Origin: Moniliophthora roreri
Lineage: Eukaryota > Basidiomycota > Agaricomycetes > Agaricales > Marasmiaceae
Length of the DNA stretch: 64,000 nt
Assembly: GCA_001466705.2 (NCBI GenBank)
Contig: LATX02000002.1
Span: 58,964 to 122,963 of the forward strand
Reading direction: 5' to 3'
In this document: positions 23,290 through 34,885 of the stretch, in pieces
Layout: every line of letters starts with the position of its first letter
How positions within the stretch are numbered: position 1 is the stretch's first letter
Program-made: the position numbers and the translations under genes
The notes under the pieces: model-generated
Databases searched by the model: none
The model's input: only the letters and a program-made list of their open reading frames with translations
Told to the model about the DNA's origin: nothing

Positions 23290-24945
23290 CATCGCACAAA
23301 ATGTCAAAATGGTACATCTGGTTATAGGGGGAATTGATGCCAAAAACTCACCTGTGCCTGGTAATAGTTAGATACAACTCTAGTCAAACTCATAATGATT
23401 AGTTTTGGGAGCTATAACCTCAGTGAGATTAGTACTAACTGGTTTTGAGAGGGATATGAATAGTTTAATGGTGGTTATAACCACCCATTACCGGTTACTG
23501 TCACATGAGCTCAGACCTCTGCAATTGTTCATTTAAATTTTGCTCACATTTCAAACTCTGACTTTTCTTTCTTTCTTTTGTACCATCACCATCTCATCAT
23601 CATCAACCCATTGTCATCTTTGTTCTTTGCCCCTCTCGTTATCATCCCCCTCCTCACTGTCATTCTTTTCCCCCTCTTGTCATTATCCTTGTGGTCATTT
23701 TTCACCCTCATTGTAGTCATTTCCCTCTCATCATTGTGGTCATTGTTACTCTCTTGTTGTCACCATCATTTCCCTCTCATCATTGCTGTCATATTTATCC
23801 TCTTGTCATCACTGTCATTTCCCTCTCATCATTGCCATTGTTTCTCTCTTGTCATCACTGTCATTGTTACCCTCTCATTATTGCTGTTGTTGTTATCCTC
23901 TCATTGTTGCCATTGTTTCCCTCTTATTGCTGCCCTTGTTACCCTCTTGTCATCACTGTTGTTTCCCCTCTGTCATTGCCATTGTTGTTGCTCTCTTGTT
24001 GTCATGGTCATTCCCTCTCATTGCCATTGTTTATTGTCACTTTCTGCTGTCCTCCCAACTCATACCCTCTCTTCAACATCTAACCTGCACCATCATATTG
24101 GCTTGCCCTAGTATGTTAACATCTAGGATTGAAGACAGAAATTATCATGGTGTGTTTTTGTTATCCTTCTCACTCCAGTGTATGCTGACCATCTGCTACT
24201 CTAGAATTGATTGGCTCTGAATTGACAATACCTGATGTACTGGTAAGTCTTTTGAGATTCCTCCAAGCATATATAAACTGACTTGACTTGAAACAGCACT
24301 TGCAATATATATGGGGGCATATGTTTGAGCTCATGATTGTCAGTGTATCTTTAGTTGGTCTCCAAGGCTAGTGTTTGAGGTAATGTAGTCACAACTTGAG
24401 CTGTATATCTAGTTACATTATGTCTACTTATTAATGCATGAATGTATGTATGTAGATTAAAATATACATAGTTTTGCTTATATTGTTTGGGTGTGCTATC
24501 TGAGGTCAAGACAATGACTGGTATTATTGATGTCACTTCATAAAAACCCTCATAACCTCTCATAACCACATATAACCACTCTTATCTAGCATTACCAGTA
24601 ATGGGTGGTTATGGCCCCACTAACTGGTCAATCATACAGGTAACTCATCATGACTTTTGTTACTGGGAATAACATAGCTAACTGGTTGTACTGGCAGTAA
24701 CTTGTTACACCCTACTTTTACTTGTTGTGCTTTTCCCTTAACTTGGCATGAGCTTATATTACTGGTCACTCCAAATCTTGGAGGTTGCATCAAATCAGCA
24801 AGAGGTTATAGCCAATAATAGAGGCCAAAATCACCTCCCCACCTTGGCTCTAACCCCTATAACTGTGCTTTGCTAGGTTTATGAGGGTGTTTACAAGTCT
24901 TGGGTGTTATTCTAGGGTTAGGACAATTTGTCATTTTGTGCAATG
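23290..24945. mobile_element. TIR DNA element inserted at TA (1656 bp), non-autonomous
   Basis: The outer ends are inverted: CATCGCACAAAATGTCAAA at the left and, on the other strand, CATTGCACAAAATGACAAA at the right. A TA flanks each side (23288-23289 and 24946-24947), while the unoccupied right LTR has one TA at 27117-27118; this defines insertion site and TSD exactly. Subterminal inverted segments also occur (CCACCCATTACCGG near 23485 against CCAGTAATGGGTGG near 24595). No transposase frame is visible; frames at 23578-24220 are low-complexity translation. A TA target fits Tc1/mariner-like or related families, but assignment needs the parent transposase. Confidence 0.82.
23580..24060 (+). 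repeat. Degenerate pyrimidine-rich minisatellite inside the TIR element
   Basis: Repeated variants of CCCTCTCATCATTGCCATTG with interspersed TTGTCATCACTG, unit roughly 25-30 bp and imperfect. Three long overlapping frames on the plus strand arise from the repeat and are not genes. Confidence 0.7.
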
Positions 24946-25732
24946 TAAGGAATATGAGACTTGCATACTTTGGATGTGGGATTATGGTGAAATGGAGCCC
25001 AGATCATGACACTATCCCCCCCTAAGACCAAGTGAATGATGAGTGAGAGCTGAATACAGTGGTGAGGGGTGATATTTCTATAGATCTAAGTGAGAGAGTG
25101 AGGACACAGAAAAGCAAAAAGAATTGAAGTGGAACAAATAACAGTAAGAATGCTTAATGGAAGTTACTATTGGCTTCCACATCACTACTAGTAAAGGTTA
25201 CAACCCAAAAAAAATTAGATATGAAGTTGGATAGAGTCAAAGAAAAGAGATATAGTGAAATTGATGGAGATAGTCATGGAATGAAATGTAGAGAATAGTT
25301 GAGGTTGGCTTTGGACAAGCTAGTGAGGTGTATTGAGACCCTGGGAATCATGTGTGGAGACCCAAAGGGACATTCAAGAACTAGAGGATGATGCACTGGA
25401 GAGACCAAGGCCTTCAACATGCATGGTTCTGAGGTAACATAGCTTGGAATGTGAATAGGACCAAAGCCCTAGATGTATACCATAAGACAAGGGGAACAGA
25501 GCTTTGATGATAGAACCTAAGTCCCTGTCATCTGCTAAACAGAAATCCCAACGAGTTGGTCAGAGGCAAAACACACAATGCCAACTTTGTGTGTCAAGAT
25601 GAAGGAGCCATGAGAGGCAAACATGGGTGTGAGGGAAGAGAGTTACGTTGTCATGATGGTAGCATAAGTTGTTAAGTCATAAAGTCATAAAATGGCTGAA
25701 GGCATTGAAAGGATTTGGTGGTGTGAGGGAGT

Positions 25733-26717
25733 TTAAGAGTGGTGCTTTGACTTCATGGCATCAATTTCCATGGGAGTACCAAGAGGAAGTGTGGAATCAG
25801 TAGAAAGGGAAGGAGTAGTTGCGGATATGGATGGGGGTGTATGAATGTGACTGTGATCCAAGGTGGAGTGTAGGGATTCTAGAATCAGACTCAGGTGTGT
25901 CGACTCTAGTGTCCTTGGGCTTTCTATCCTTCTTCTTCTCCAACTCATGTTCATGAAGACAATCATTGATTCCTGTAATAAATTCACAGTAATCTTTGAA
26001 TTTTGTAGGGTGAGTGGATTTGGAGACAAAGGAGATAGCATTTTTGATAGACACTTTAAGATGGTGATAGAGCATGTGAATCTTGAAAGCATCAGTGAGG
26101 TCAAGATAAACAACCCATTCATTGAATCTGGCAATGTACTGGGCAGCAGATCCAGTCTGATACAGCTCATCAAGCTTGTTCTGGGCAGTGGCAATGATGT
26201 TTGAGTCTCTAAAATGCTTTTTGAAGCTCTCTGTAAATTTCCCAAAGTCATTGAGGAGTTCCTTGTTGTTCAGCTCAATGGAGTTATACTATTCTTTCAG
26301 TGCTCTGGAGCCAAGGTAAGTGGAAAAATACAGACACTTGTTGTGATTGGAAACTAAGAAATGGCATAAGAGTTGGATCACATTCCTGATGTCTTGGAGA
26401 AACTGGGTAACCAACGAAGCATTACTGTTGAAGACATTTGGCTCCTTGAACTTGGGAATGCCTTTCAGCCCTTTGTCCAGGACCCAGAGTTGAGTCATAT
26501 GAGCAGTAATGGCATTCAGAGACTGAAGAGTAGCCCTCTGAGTCTGCTGCATGGTACCAAGTGTGGCTCCAAGCTGACTGACAGTCTGGTAGATGCTGTA
26601 TAGGTCTGTCCAAGAGGCTGCAGGTGGATTTGGATGTTCTGTGCTAGATACCCATTCAGGAGAAACAAATTGAGATTGTTGTTAGTTGGTGCTGTCAAAA
26701 TTGCCAGGAACAGACAT
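25733..26717 (-). pseudogene. Retrotransposon gag remnant
   Basis: On the minus strand from MSVPGNFDST (ATG at 26717) the gag reads through SQFVSPEWVSS, LGTMQQTQRATLQ, KFKEPNVFNSNASLVTQFLQ, NKCLYFSTYLGS, NNKELLNDFGKFTESF and HMLYHHLKVSIKNAI to EIDAMKSKHHS at 25733. This is the capsid-region pattern of fungal Ty3/gypsy Gag, and it stops before any zinc knuckle. Damage includes an early TAA after DSTN, a TAG where TGG (W) is expected in KEWYNSIEL near 26290, and frame changes near 26200 and 26070. Both nonsense changes are transitions, as C-to-T decay would produce. Confidence 0.8.
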
Positions 26718-26858
26718 AATTGCATGAGAGAATTAAGAGGTATGGAGGAATTTGATTTCTTGATATATGGGTCAAAGAAAGGGATGGAGTAGCAGAAACA
26801 ACAGGGAATAGTGAGGACAGCATGGGTACAGCAGGATATATTTGGAGTTGAATCAAAC

Positions 26859-27182
26859 TGTGAGGATCAGACCGGTCTGTGAGACAGTAAGGGTCCAGAC
26901 CTCTTCTGAGAGACTTTACAATGGAGTTTGAGGTTCAAAGAGTAGAGGAGAATTATTAGAGTTAATTCAACTACTGAGCTAAGATATTTACAAGGTTCTT
27001 AAATACTAGTACTTGTAGCTAAATATCAAATATTAGTGAAACAAGTACAAAATATAATAAGTATGAGTGAAATAAAATATTAGCAGAACACGTGTGGATA
27101 ACACAGATAAAGGAAGTAAGCAATATGAGACTTACGTACTTTGGATGTGGGACTATAGTGAAATGGAGCCCAGATTGTGACA
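26859..27182 (-). repeat. Right (5') LTR, uninterrupted
   Basis: A 324-bp LTR beginning TGTGAGGATCAGACC on the plus strand and ending TGTGACA, directly followed by the TGCAA duplication. The reference copy for placing the nested insertion. Confidence 0.88.
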
Positions 27183-27187
27183 TGCAA

Positions 27188-27671
27188 CATAGTCCGATCA
27201 TCTTCTTGCTGTGTTAATTGACAGCTTCGGCTTCTCCCAGAAGCCTTAAATGGGCCTTTATAACAATAGTCCCAAAAAAAGAGCTTGGGTCCAACAAGAC
27301 GACAAGTTCTGAGGACTAGATTCTTAGTTTGAGAGAATACATTAATTCCAGAGTGCCATCTAATTGAGCACAATTTCTCTTAAGTGTTATACTGAAGATG
27401 GATAGTTATTATTATAAGTGAAACAGTAGGGTTACCAGAGTATTATGAATTCCATACACAATGTTAAAAAATTTCTTCTCGACACACAGTTGATTCTTCT
27501 CTAGGCAACAAACCAAAAGAAGTAGCTTCTAGATCCCTGCATACATGAGGGATTTAATTCCTTTTTTGGCACATTCCTTTTTGGTGCCATAGTGCTGGGT
27601 AAAAAAAAAAAAACTTAAAATGAAAAACAACCCCAACCTTTGAACGCATCCCCAACATCTCGAGTTACAGT
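27188..27671. other. CpG-poor intergenic DNA
   Basis: No gene seen. Contains an A-run near 27601-27613. It directly follows the retrotransposon and precedes the small gene at 27672. Confidence 0.4.
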
Positions 27672-28022
27672 ATGCCACGCATTCCGTCCCAGAAGACTCT
27701 TTCTGCATACCGATACCACCCCTACATGTTGTTTTCCATTCCTTCTAGAGGGATCTCTTCTTATCCTCCAGCACAACAACAAGTGCAACACAAAGAAACA
27801 ATGCAGATAGTAGCTCTATGGGAGTTTGAAAGAGTATGTCACTTGTAAATGCATTCAGAAAGTTATGTGAACTAACTTAGAATGCAGCAGGAAATGGACC
27901 AGAGGCAGAGGCATCGCCAATATCGTCAACACAGAGCACACATCCGACAATTTCATCACTTTGTTCTGAAGATGGTCCTTGGTGTCATCCTATTGGCTCT
28001 CATTGCAGTGGGGGGCATGTGA
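27672..28022 (+). CDS. Small two-exon membrane protein, unknown
   Basis: Exons 27672-27833 and 27888-28022 joined across a 54-bp GTATGT...CAG intron give 98 residues in one frame. It starts MPRIPSQKTLSAYRYHPY, has a Gln-rich middle (PPAQQQVQHKETMQ), a strongly basic His/Arg segment (QRQRHRQYRQHRAHIRQ) and one C-terminal hydrophobic helix (MVLGVILLALIAVGGM) ending the chain. A basic stretch followed by a terminal helix suggests a tail-anchored or single-pass protein with the N-terminus in the cytosol. CpG dinucleotides are kept in this gene while the surrounding 8 kb has almost none, which supports a selected host gene. No family recognised. Confidence 0.5.
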
Positions 28023-29299
28023 GTCAATGTGTTTACATTTTGTGAGTATGAAGACATTTGGTTAGCTATTAAACCATCCAATGGGACTAACATCTAAGAC
28101 AGGTTATAATTCTAGTAGAGACTCAGAGGAACAAGGAGACTGGGGATTGTGGATGCATGTACTGTAGGGCAGGGCAGATACATCATGAGCTATGATTGCA
28201 AATCTGGTTGAGATTGAGCAAACACACTGTTTTGGCTGCTGTGAGTCTAGAAAGACTGAGCATGTTGTTGCATTCTTGGTGAGCATTGCCAGCACTAGGA
28301 TGGAGGCTGTCAACATCAGCTCAAATGCCTGTAGATAATAGAGTGACATACTAAAGAGTAAGTTGCTCCAAAATGACTGGTAGTTAATGTGCACTCCTTT
28401 AGAACAGGGTGTTATAACACCTAAGAATGTTCTATTCAGTCATTTGAGTGGATATACTGTACTTTTACATTCACCAATACACTATGACCAATTCCATGCA
28501 TATGAGACCTTCTATAATTGACATGTAAGGGTGTTGAATGTGGAAGCCACTGCATCGCAGCAAGGTCAGGCTGTCCAACCATAACCCCATGGGAACAGAG
28601 TGTTGTGATTGTCATCAAAGAGCAGCTTGAGCTTGCAGGCAAGATGCTGGACCTTTCTCTCAGCATAATGTGCAGTGGTTCTGAGGTCTGAGGATATTAA
28701 CAATTACATGTCTTCTGGTATGATGGTAAGTTTTACCTAAAGGTCGAGTAAGCTTCTTCATGGGCCAGTTCCATACAGCACAGTCAGAACAGAACACATA
28801 CCTTTAACACCAGGATCCCTCTTGCTTTCTTTCAAATAGGTCTCCATTCAGTGCTGCAGCTCCATCATTATCATTCGATGTGAACATATGTCTAACATTG
28901 TATGAGGTGATTCTAGCAGACATCACATGAACACTGTGTTTGGAGAGCAGGAGGCAGGTACTGTTTTTAATAATTGCCTTCATATCTTCAGTCCATCTAC
29001 AGCCACAATAACCTGTGGATTTGCGTCAGGAATGACATGAAAAGAAAGAGAGTAAGAGAGTAAACAAGCAAAGTTCCTTTAAACACTCTTCCCCTCCCAA
29101 GTCTGTTATAAGCAGATGTGCAGTCATTTCAATATTTAATATCCTTTGCCATGAAGGACCTGTGGAACAAGGTTCATATATCATATTGGACCCTAGGGTG
29201 TCGGGTGGATGACTTACTACATATAAAGGCCAAAACCGCTTGAGGCACAAAAAGGTGCCTATCGGGTCTAGTCAAGCTAGTTATTTTGACAAGGTAAAT
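28023..29299. other. CpG-poor intergenic DNA, no gene recognised
   Basis: Right-hand part of the repeat island. Short frames on both strands (96 residues or fewer) lack motifs. CpG becomes common again from about 29.24 kb. Confidence 0.4.
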
Positions 29300-32200
29300 G
29301 GCGGATGGTCGACATTGAGCCTCAGTAGTAGTGGTGGTCGATGTAGAAGGAAACGCTAGGCTCGCCGCGCTTGAGCTCTTTGACTCCGCACCACCAACAC
29401 AGGTTCACCATTCCCCAATTTTCCGCAATCTCAAATTCATCTTTCATTTTGCAGACAAACTCTATTATTATGGACACCCAAAGGGAGCACACCGACACGT
29501 TCACCTCTGGTTGTCGTGATCTCTCTCTCGACTTCTTCCGTTTTCACAATGGCCAACGGCGATTTGAGAACGTCGGTTCATCAAGCTGAGGAATAGGTTG
29601 AGGTCGCTGTGATCTATAGTCCCGATGCTACAAAGACTGCGGCGAGCTTGAATGTTGCTGTTGGACATTCCGGACATGGTGAGCACTCCTTGCGATCATC
29701 CAGGAGATTTTTATTGAAGGATTTTGTGAAGGGAGATATGCCAACTGATGTTTCTATATGAGAGATAAGTCCGGTGTGTGGGGAATGATGCGAGTTTGGC
29801 AGTATGCCGAAGTTTCAGTATTTCCCTAGGGCACGAGAAGATTTTGAAAGGAGGGCGAGTCTTCGGAGGTACGTCAGATTAACCCTGCTAGTCGAAGATG
29901 GACTCAATACCCGAGAGAGTAGTCCTTCAGGAGCTAGCAAGATCCACGGTTAACTCGATGCAGAGATCAATGCTTCGTGCACAACGTCCCACTCCGATGT
30001 CATTTCAAGCTATCTGAAGCTATCGGATGCCAAGACCCTCTCCGGTGATACGAGCATGTGCTCCCGTTCTCGCTACTACTCTTGCGGAAAGGACCTGGAC
30101 TATTACGCGCTTGTTTAGAAGACCGTCTTTGGATCACTTCCCTCCAACGTGCATCCGTAACCATAGCGAGAGGTATTGACAATCTCGAGCTTCGTACCTC
30201 GGATTCACGCTCGTATTCTATGAATATGCGGAGGATCTTTCACTGGCAGTTCAGAGTGTTCGAGGTCGCGTGCATAACACTTCGCGAGAGTAAAGATGGA
30301 AGAAACGCTCTATTTGGTGAATCGTGAAGGCAACTCCGTGGTCACTCTTACTTACTTCGATATGATCATAGATGTTAGCGATGACGCTAAACCGCATGCT
30401 ACAGTCTCCAAAGACTATCGGATGAACTCGTTTTGTACCTCATGGCCGACAATGATCGCCCGAGAATTGGACAATGAGTACGGGTTACCTCAAATTCATC
30501 ATCGAGCTTTGAACTCGTCTATTGCGAGTGCAGTTTTAGTGGCCATCCAAGAAATCAGCCAGCCGTGATAGTGGCTTCTCATGGGTAATGTGTCCGAAGG
30601 CGTAAGTGGCAACTATACTCAGGGACAGAGGATACCGTCTAATCAGAACACCCAGGAAACAACATGGATTCCTGATACTGATACTATGGAAGCCAGCTTC
30701 AGTAGTGTCACCACACAATCCTTCGGTATTCAAACTCAAGAGCTGTACTAGCTTAGCATTTGATGTGCTGTGACTCACGTTCAAGGCGGCCTCTTGTCCA
30801 CCTGTGTCCACAACTCCGGGTGTGGAAACAATGGCACGTATTGTGGCGTAATAGGCTTCTGGCACCGACAATCTTTGAAATATGCTTCTGGAATGGTCAT
30901 TTTGGGACGGCGCAATAGAAGGCGTTGCATATTAATCAACCCGCTGTTCAGAAAAGGTCCGGGATTCCATGGAAACACATCCCCTGTCCACTTGGCTTTG
31001 CCTCATGTTCTGGGAAATGCCGTTTATTCTAGGAGGGCTATCAGACTTGAAAACGTGACAGAGCATGGTAGGAATGTGCCACTAGAAATCATGAAAAGGA
31101 GCACACTCTAGAATTCTTTTTCCGGTGGCACCGAACACTTTTCAAATATGTGATCGGGATGTTTTCTAGTGCTTCTCGACGCCATTGTACGAGTACGCCG
31201 TACAGTACAGCAATGCTTAGAGATTGTAGATACACGATTATGGATACAAATATATAGCTAACATAAGTATCCCAGTCTCCAGGCCATCTACTATTACTTT
31301 CATGCCACTCCGTGCGCTCCACGAAGATGTATAGAGCAGGAAGGTACCTCCCGTACCCACAGGCTATCAACATGGTAAGCTCCCTGGAACTTGCTATGAT
31401 GTTTACCATTCGAACGCATTTTCATAAGAGTCGACGCGAGCATATTCCGAATGTTATGGTCTTTGTACCCGCGGTGAGCGCAATGAAACGTTCCATTGAC
31501 GTTATCTGAATAGTACGTGCCCCCAGGGCTCACGAAGGCGTCAGGATAGGTTCTTGATGCCACTTGTCCTCTTAGTGTTCTTGCTTATCGTCTTACACAG
31601 TAAGTTGTCATTTGTTGTCGTTTTGAAGATGCAACTACTTACCTGTTATGGATAGATGGAAAGAGGCATGGGTGGATCGACAGTAGATACCATTGTTTTT
31701 GGAGAAGACAACGTCCTGTGGTGCCGAAAGAAGCAAGTACTGCGTTCCGGACACCCTCTGCAGACGTGAATGTGTAATTTGATGTTGAGATGTGACCCGC
31801 CAATCTGTTCACAGAGAAGGTGAGAACACGTCGAACGGTAGCGTGAATAAACGCACAGCAAATGGCACAACACGGTAGATATGGCGCGAGCGACAGAGCG
31901 GAATCTTTCGTCGGACGACGTGGAATGGAGCCCGAATCGAGCGTCAATAATGCCAAGTTTTGGACCTGCGCACGCTCCGGTCGAGTAACCGTAGTTTCTA
32001 AATATCAAAATTCACGTCGGAGCTAAGTGAAAGGAAAAGGAAAAGGTATATAAACTCACCGATCCCCACCCAACAGCGTGCCAGAGTTGAAGGAGGTCTC
32101 GACGGTGCATTTCTACTTGTCGCTCTCTGGAACCCTAGGTTTGGCCTCTGCCCTGAAACCGCCTCTTCCTCCTATTTCGACGAAGATTTCAGGCAAGGTC

Positions 32201-33358
32201 TCCATGTGACGGTATCACGACGTGCGTGTTGTAGATGGATTGGCGAGACTAGAGAGGAGGGTGCCAAATGAGCAAGTTGTCGCAGCCTCTAAGCCTCTAA
32301 CCTTCCCAGTAACTTCTCGGAGCCTTGAGGTCATGAATAAGTATTATACGAGCAATCATGAGACACTCACACTAAGGCACTTGAAAGAGAGATTAGTTGG
32401 ATGGAAAGAGGCAAACGACGCGTCGACCGTGACGCAGCTCACTCAGCATTTTCACACACATATACTCAGTACTGTCTTCTTTCCTCATCTCCACCACCAC
32501 CACGACAGAGTCGGGCAGACCCAGTCGACATCGGTACCATTAAGCAGGCTAAATGTTCAGGTATCCCATAAAAATACTTTGGGATCCTTAGGAGTGGTAA
32601 GTATGTCGCTGCTTCGTGAAACTCAAGCTGGCGACTCTATTTCGACCATTCTTCAAGAACAGAGCGTATTGGTGCTGCAAAGTGGCGCTTACACCTAGTT
32701 TCCAACACGGCGTACGTCCTATCTGCCCTTTGCAGGTCATCTACACTTCTGATAAGACTCCAACCACCCCTACCTACGAAAAGGTTCTATTAGGTATCTA
32801 TATACGGACACTCATGTTGCCCATATCAATCGTACACCAATATAAATCCCATTCAAGTGAATCTGCATATTTCCTCCTCGTCGTCAACGAGTTCATAAAT
32901 ACCTCCGGGTTCGGAGTGGCCAGATTGGACACACTTTATACGAGCGAGACTTTGGCAATCGCATCAGATTTAGAGTCCCTGAATTCTTTGAACCAAGCGG
33001 CCAACGTCTCCGCATCTGCTACCAATATCAGTCGGACGATGAATATCGTTCACAATCTCACCGGATCCTAATGATGGCAAAGGGTCGTGTCTATTTCAGC
33101 TCAATCAGTTAATTACGACTATTCAGGTATACCCTGCAGGATCCACATGGACTCAATACACTCCCGACAACCAGGTCTTCATGCAACTCAACGCGAGAAT
33201 ACGATTTTGACTCCAGACGGCTATCAGAAGAGCAAATTGGTTTCATTAACCAGAACTCCTAATATTCCACCACAGACAATCTTTATAAAAGTACTAGAAC
33301 AAGAGCTGCATTCCGTAATTCCATAGATAAGCACACAAGGCATTATCCGAGGGACATT
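29300..33358. other. Gene-poor stretch; possible remnants only
   Basis: No gene can be supported. Points of note: 29548-29740 (plus) reads MANGDLRTSVHQAEE, a stop, then VEVAVIYSPDATKTAASLNV in the same frame, which looks like a gene broken by one nonsense codon. 31089-31409 (minus) has a hydrophobic helix (YIFVSIIVYLQSLSIAVLY) that may belong to a membrane protein. 32222-32698 and 32616-33071 (plus) are moderately long frames (158 and 151 residues) without a recognised domain. CpG content is normal here. Confidence 0.4.
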
Positions 33359-34885
33359 TCAAAGCCCAAGTCCTTCCACAATGACAGTCGTATCGTCCAT
33401 CCACTTCTCATCCATCTGCACTGTCAAGAACCTCGAAAGCCTTTCCACATCTCTGCCACCACCAAGTCCCTTGTAGACGAGGCGTAACGCTAGGTTTGCA
33501 TTTACGTCACCAGCAACCTTCTCGTTTACGATTAATGCGCTTTCCTCTCCGACTATTTGAACCCATTGTTTTGCGGCTGCGTCCAGGTCCAAAGTCTTGA
33601 GCGAGTCATCTTCTTGTGGATTCTCGTCATACAAATCCATCAGACCGTCCGAGCAGAGGATGAGACATGCTGCAACCGTCATCCGTGAGTTAAGTCGACT
33701 ATTGCAAAAATGAGTCCCCGCGTACCTTTGGAGATTTCGTCTTTCTTCAGCGTGAGATGTGTAATGTCAGGTACGTTCGACAGATAAGGAGGGGTAATAT
33801 TTCTTTCCAGCAACTTCTCTACCATTGCTTCCGATCCAGGGCGAAGACCGTGATAGGCATTTCGGAAAACACGGGAGGTATATATCGATGGCAATTTGAA
33901 AAGATGATCTCCAATCGCTAAGAGCAACGAGTGAGCGACAAGGCGAGCAATTATATGGTATAATGCACCTCGAGTAACTGCAATGACGCCCAACACACGA
34001 CCCTCAGTAACGACCTTATCTTCACCAGGATGTTGTTCCTTAAGTATCTCGACTTCACTTGCCTGATTGCCGTTGTGATTGAAGCTCAAGATTCTAGAAA
34101 TCCATTCGCCCGAAGTGTTCTTGGTACCGAGCACTACATGGATCTTGAGTGATCAGAAAGCAAGGTACATAACAACAAACAAGTCACCTGCTTGAGAATC
34201 TCCCAATGTAGCTACCCAGATATCCTCCGAATTTGGGCTCAAAAGCGCAATGACTACCGTCGTACCACGCATGCATCTTGCGACCTTGGTGTAATTCGGG
34301 CCTCCGTCGTTGATTAACTTTTGAATTTCTTCATCCGTAAGGCCTTCAAGATGTTCCGGAGATGGAAAGAGAGTCCGTAGATCCGTCTCAATGCTGTTAT
34401 CAAAGTCGGTAATGGTTGAAGACAAAAGTGTACTGATAGATTCTGGAGAAGGGCTGGGTTCATTATTCAGGGTTGCGCAAAGTCGATCCTTCAATTTGGA
34501 CGGCAGAACTTGGTATGCATAGTCGACAGTTTCATTCCCGTTCGCGTGTCCTACAAGTCACAGAGTTAACAACGTTGTCTGAAATATTTTTCACGACAGA
34601 CTCACCGTCAAAGATTGCTCTAAACTTCCATATAGCGCCTGAAATTTCCCAATCTTCCACTACGCATCGGTCCTGGTTTCCAATCGAATTTGATGGTGTT
34701 TGCTGGGGCTGAAAAGTCACGCTATGAAGCAGACCCTTGGTATGAGCGATAGCAATACGAGAAGCTTCAGCAGAGAGCTGGGGCTCCGAGAGTAAAGTGT
34801 ACTTCCATGGGCCTTTGCCAGCCATGCCCATGTCGGTTTCCTTGACGAGGCCGTCAGACCTTTCTGGACGTGGATCATGGGACAT
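33359..34885 (-). CDS. PP2C-family Ser/Thr phosphatase (PDP-like)
   Basis: Metal-dependent PPM/PP2C phosphatase, of the subgroup that includes pyruvate dehydrogenase phosphatases. The exons run 34606-34885, 34188-34550, then about 34133 down to 33359 with further short introns (one at about 33920-33971). Family motifs in order: RAIFDGH across the first intron (metal-binding Asp), CMRGTTVVIALL, WVATLGDSQA, VLGVIAVTR joined to IGDHLFKLPS, LILCSDGLMDLY, and WMDDTTVIVEG near the C-terminus, holding the remaining metal aspartates. The start MSHDPRPERS has no obvious mitochondrial leader, so location is uncertain; an upstream exon is possible. The order and number of motifs indicate a complete catalytic domain. 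Confidence 0.88.

Larger units (their letters stand above)
23030..25011 (-). repeat. Left (3') LTR, split by a nested insertion
   Basis: Parts 23030-23289 and 24948-25011 together match the right LTR over 324 bp, starting TGTGAGGATCAGACC and ending TGACA, with scattered transitions between them. The TE insertion at 23290-24945 splits it at a TA. Confidence 0.88.
23030..27182 (-). mobile_element. Gag-only LTR retrotransposon (Ty3/gypsy-like), non-autonomous
   Basis: Two 324-bp LTRs (TG...CA) flank an internal part of 1.85 kb. A perfect 5-bp duplication TGCAA lies at 23025-23029 and 27183-27187. Orientation is minus, set by the gag remains. Next to the left (3') LTR, the minus strand has a polypurine tract (AGGGGGGATAG, complement of 25012-25022), as expected for plus-strand priming. 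Next to the right (5') LTR I see no TGG-type tRNA primer site. No protease, reverse transcriptase, RNase H or integrase is present, so mobilisation would have needed proteins in trans. The left LTR is interrupted by a DNA element (23290-24945). Confidence 0.88.

Noticed and set aside
23578..24111. Trinucleotide- or Leu-repeat membrane protein gene
   Set aside because: Hydrophobicity stems from repeated CTC/CTT/ATT codons in the minisatellite, no splice or start context.
23578..24220. Three overlapping plus-strand frames of 130-177 residues rich in Leu, Ser, His and Cys
   Set aside because: They are translations of a pyrimidine-rich minisatellite in all three phases, inside a DNA element.
25863..26204. 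Plus-strand frame of 113 residues
   Set aside because: Antisense to the retrotransposon gag remnant, which explains its openness.
31089..31563. Minus-strand membrane-protein gene
   Set aside because: One convincing helix only; neighbouring frames do not join through consensus splice sites and no family is recognised.
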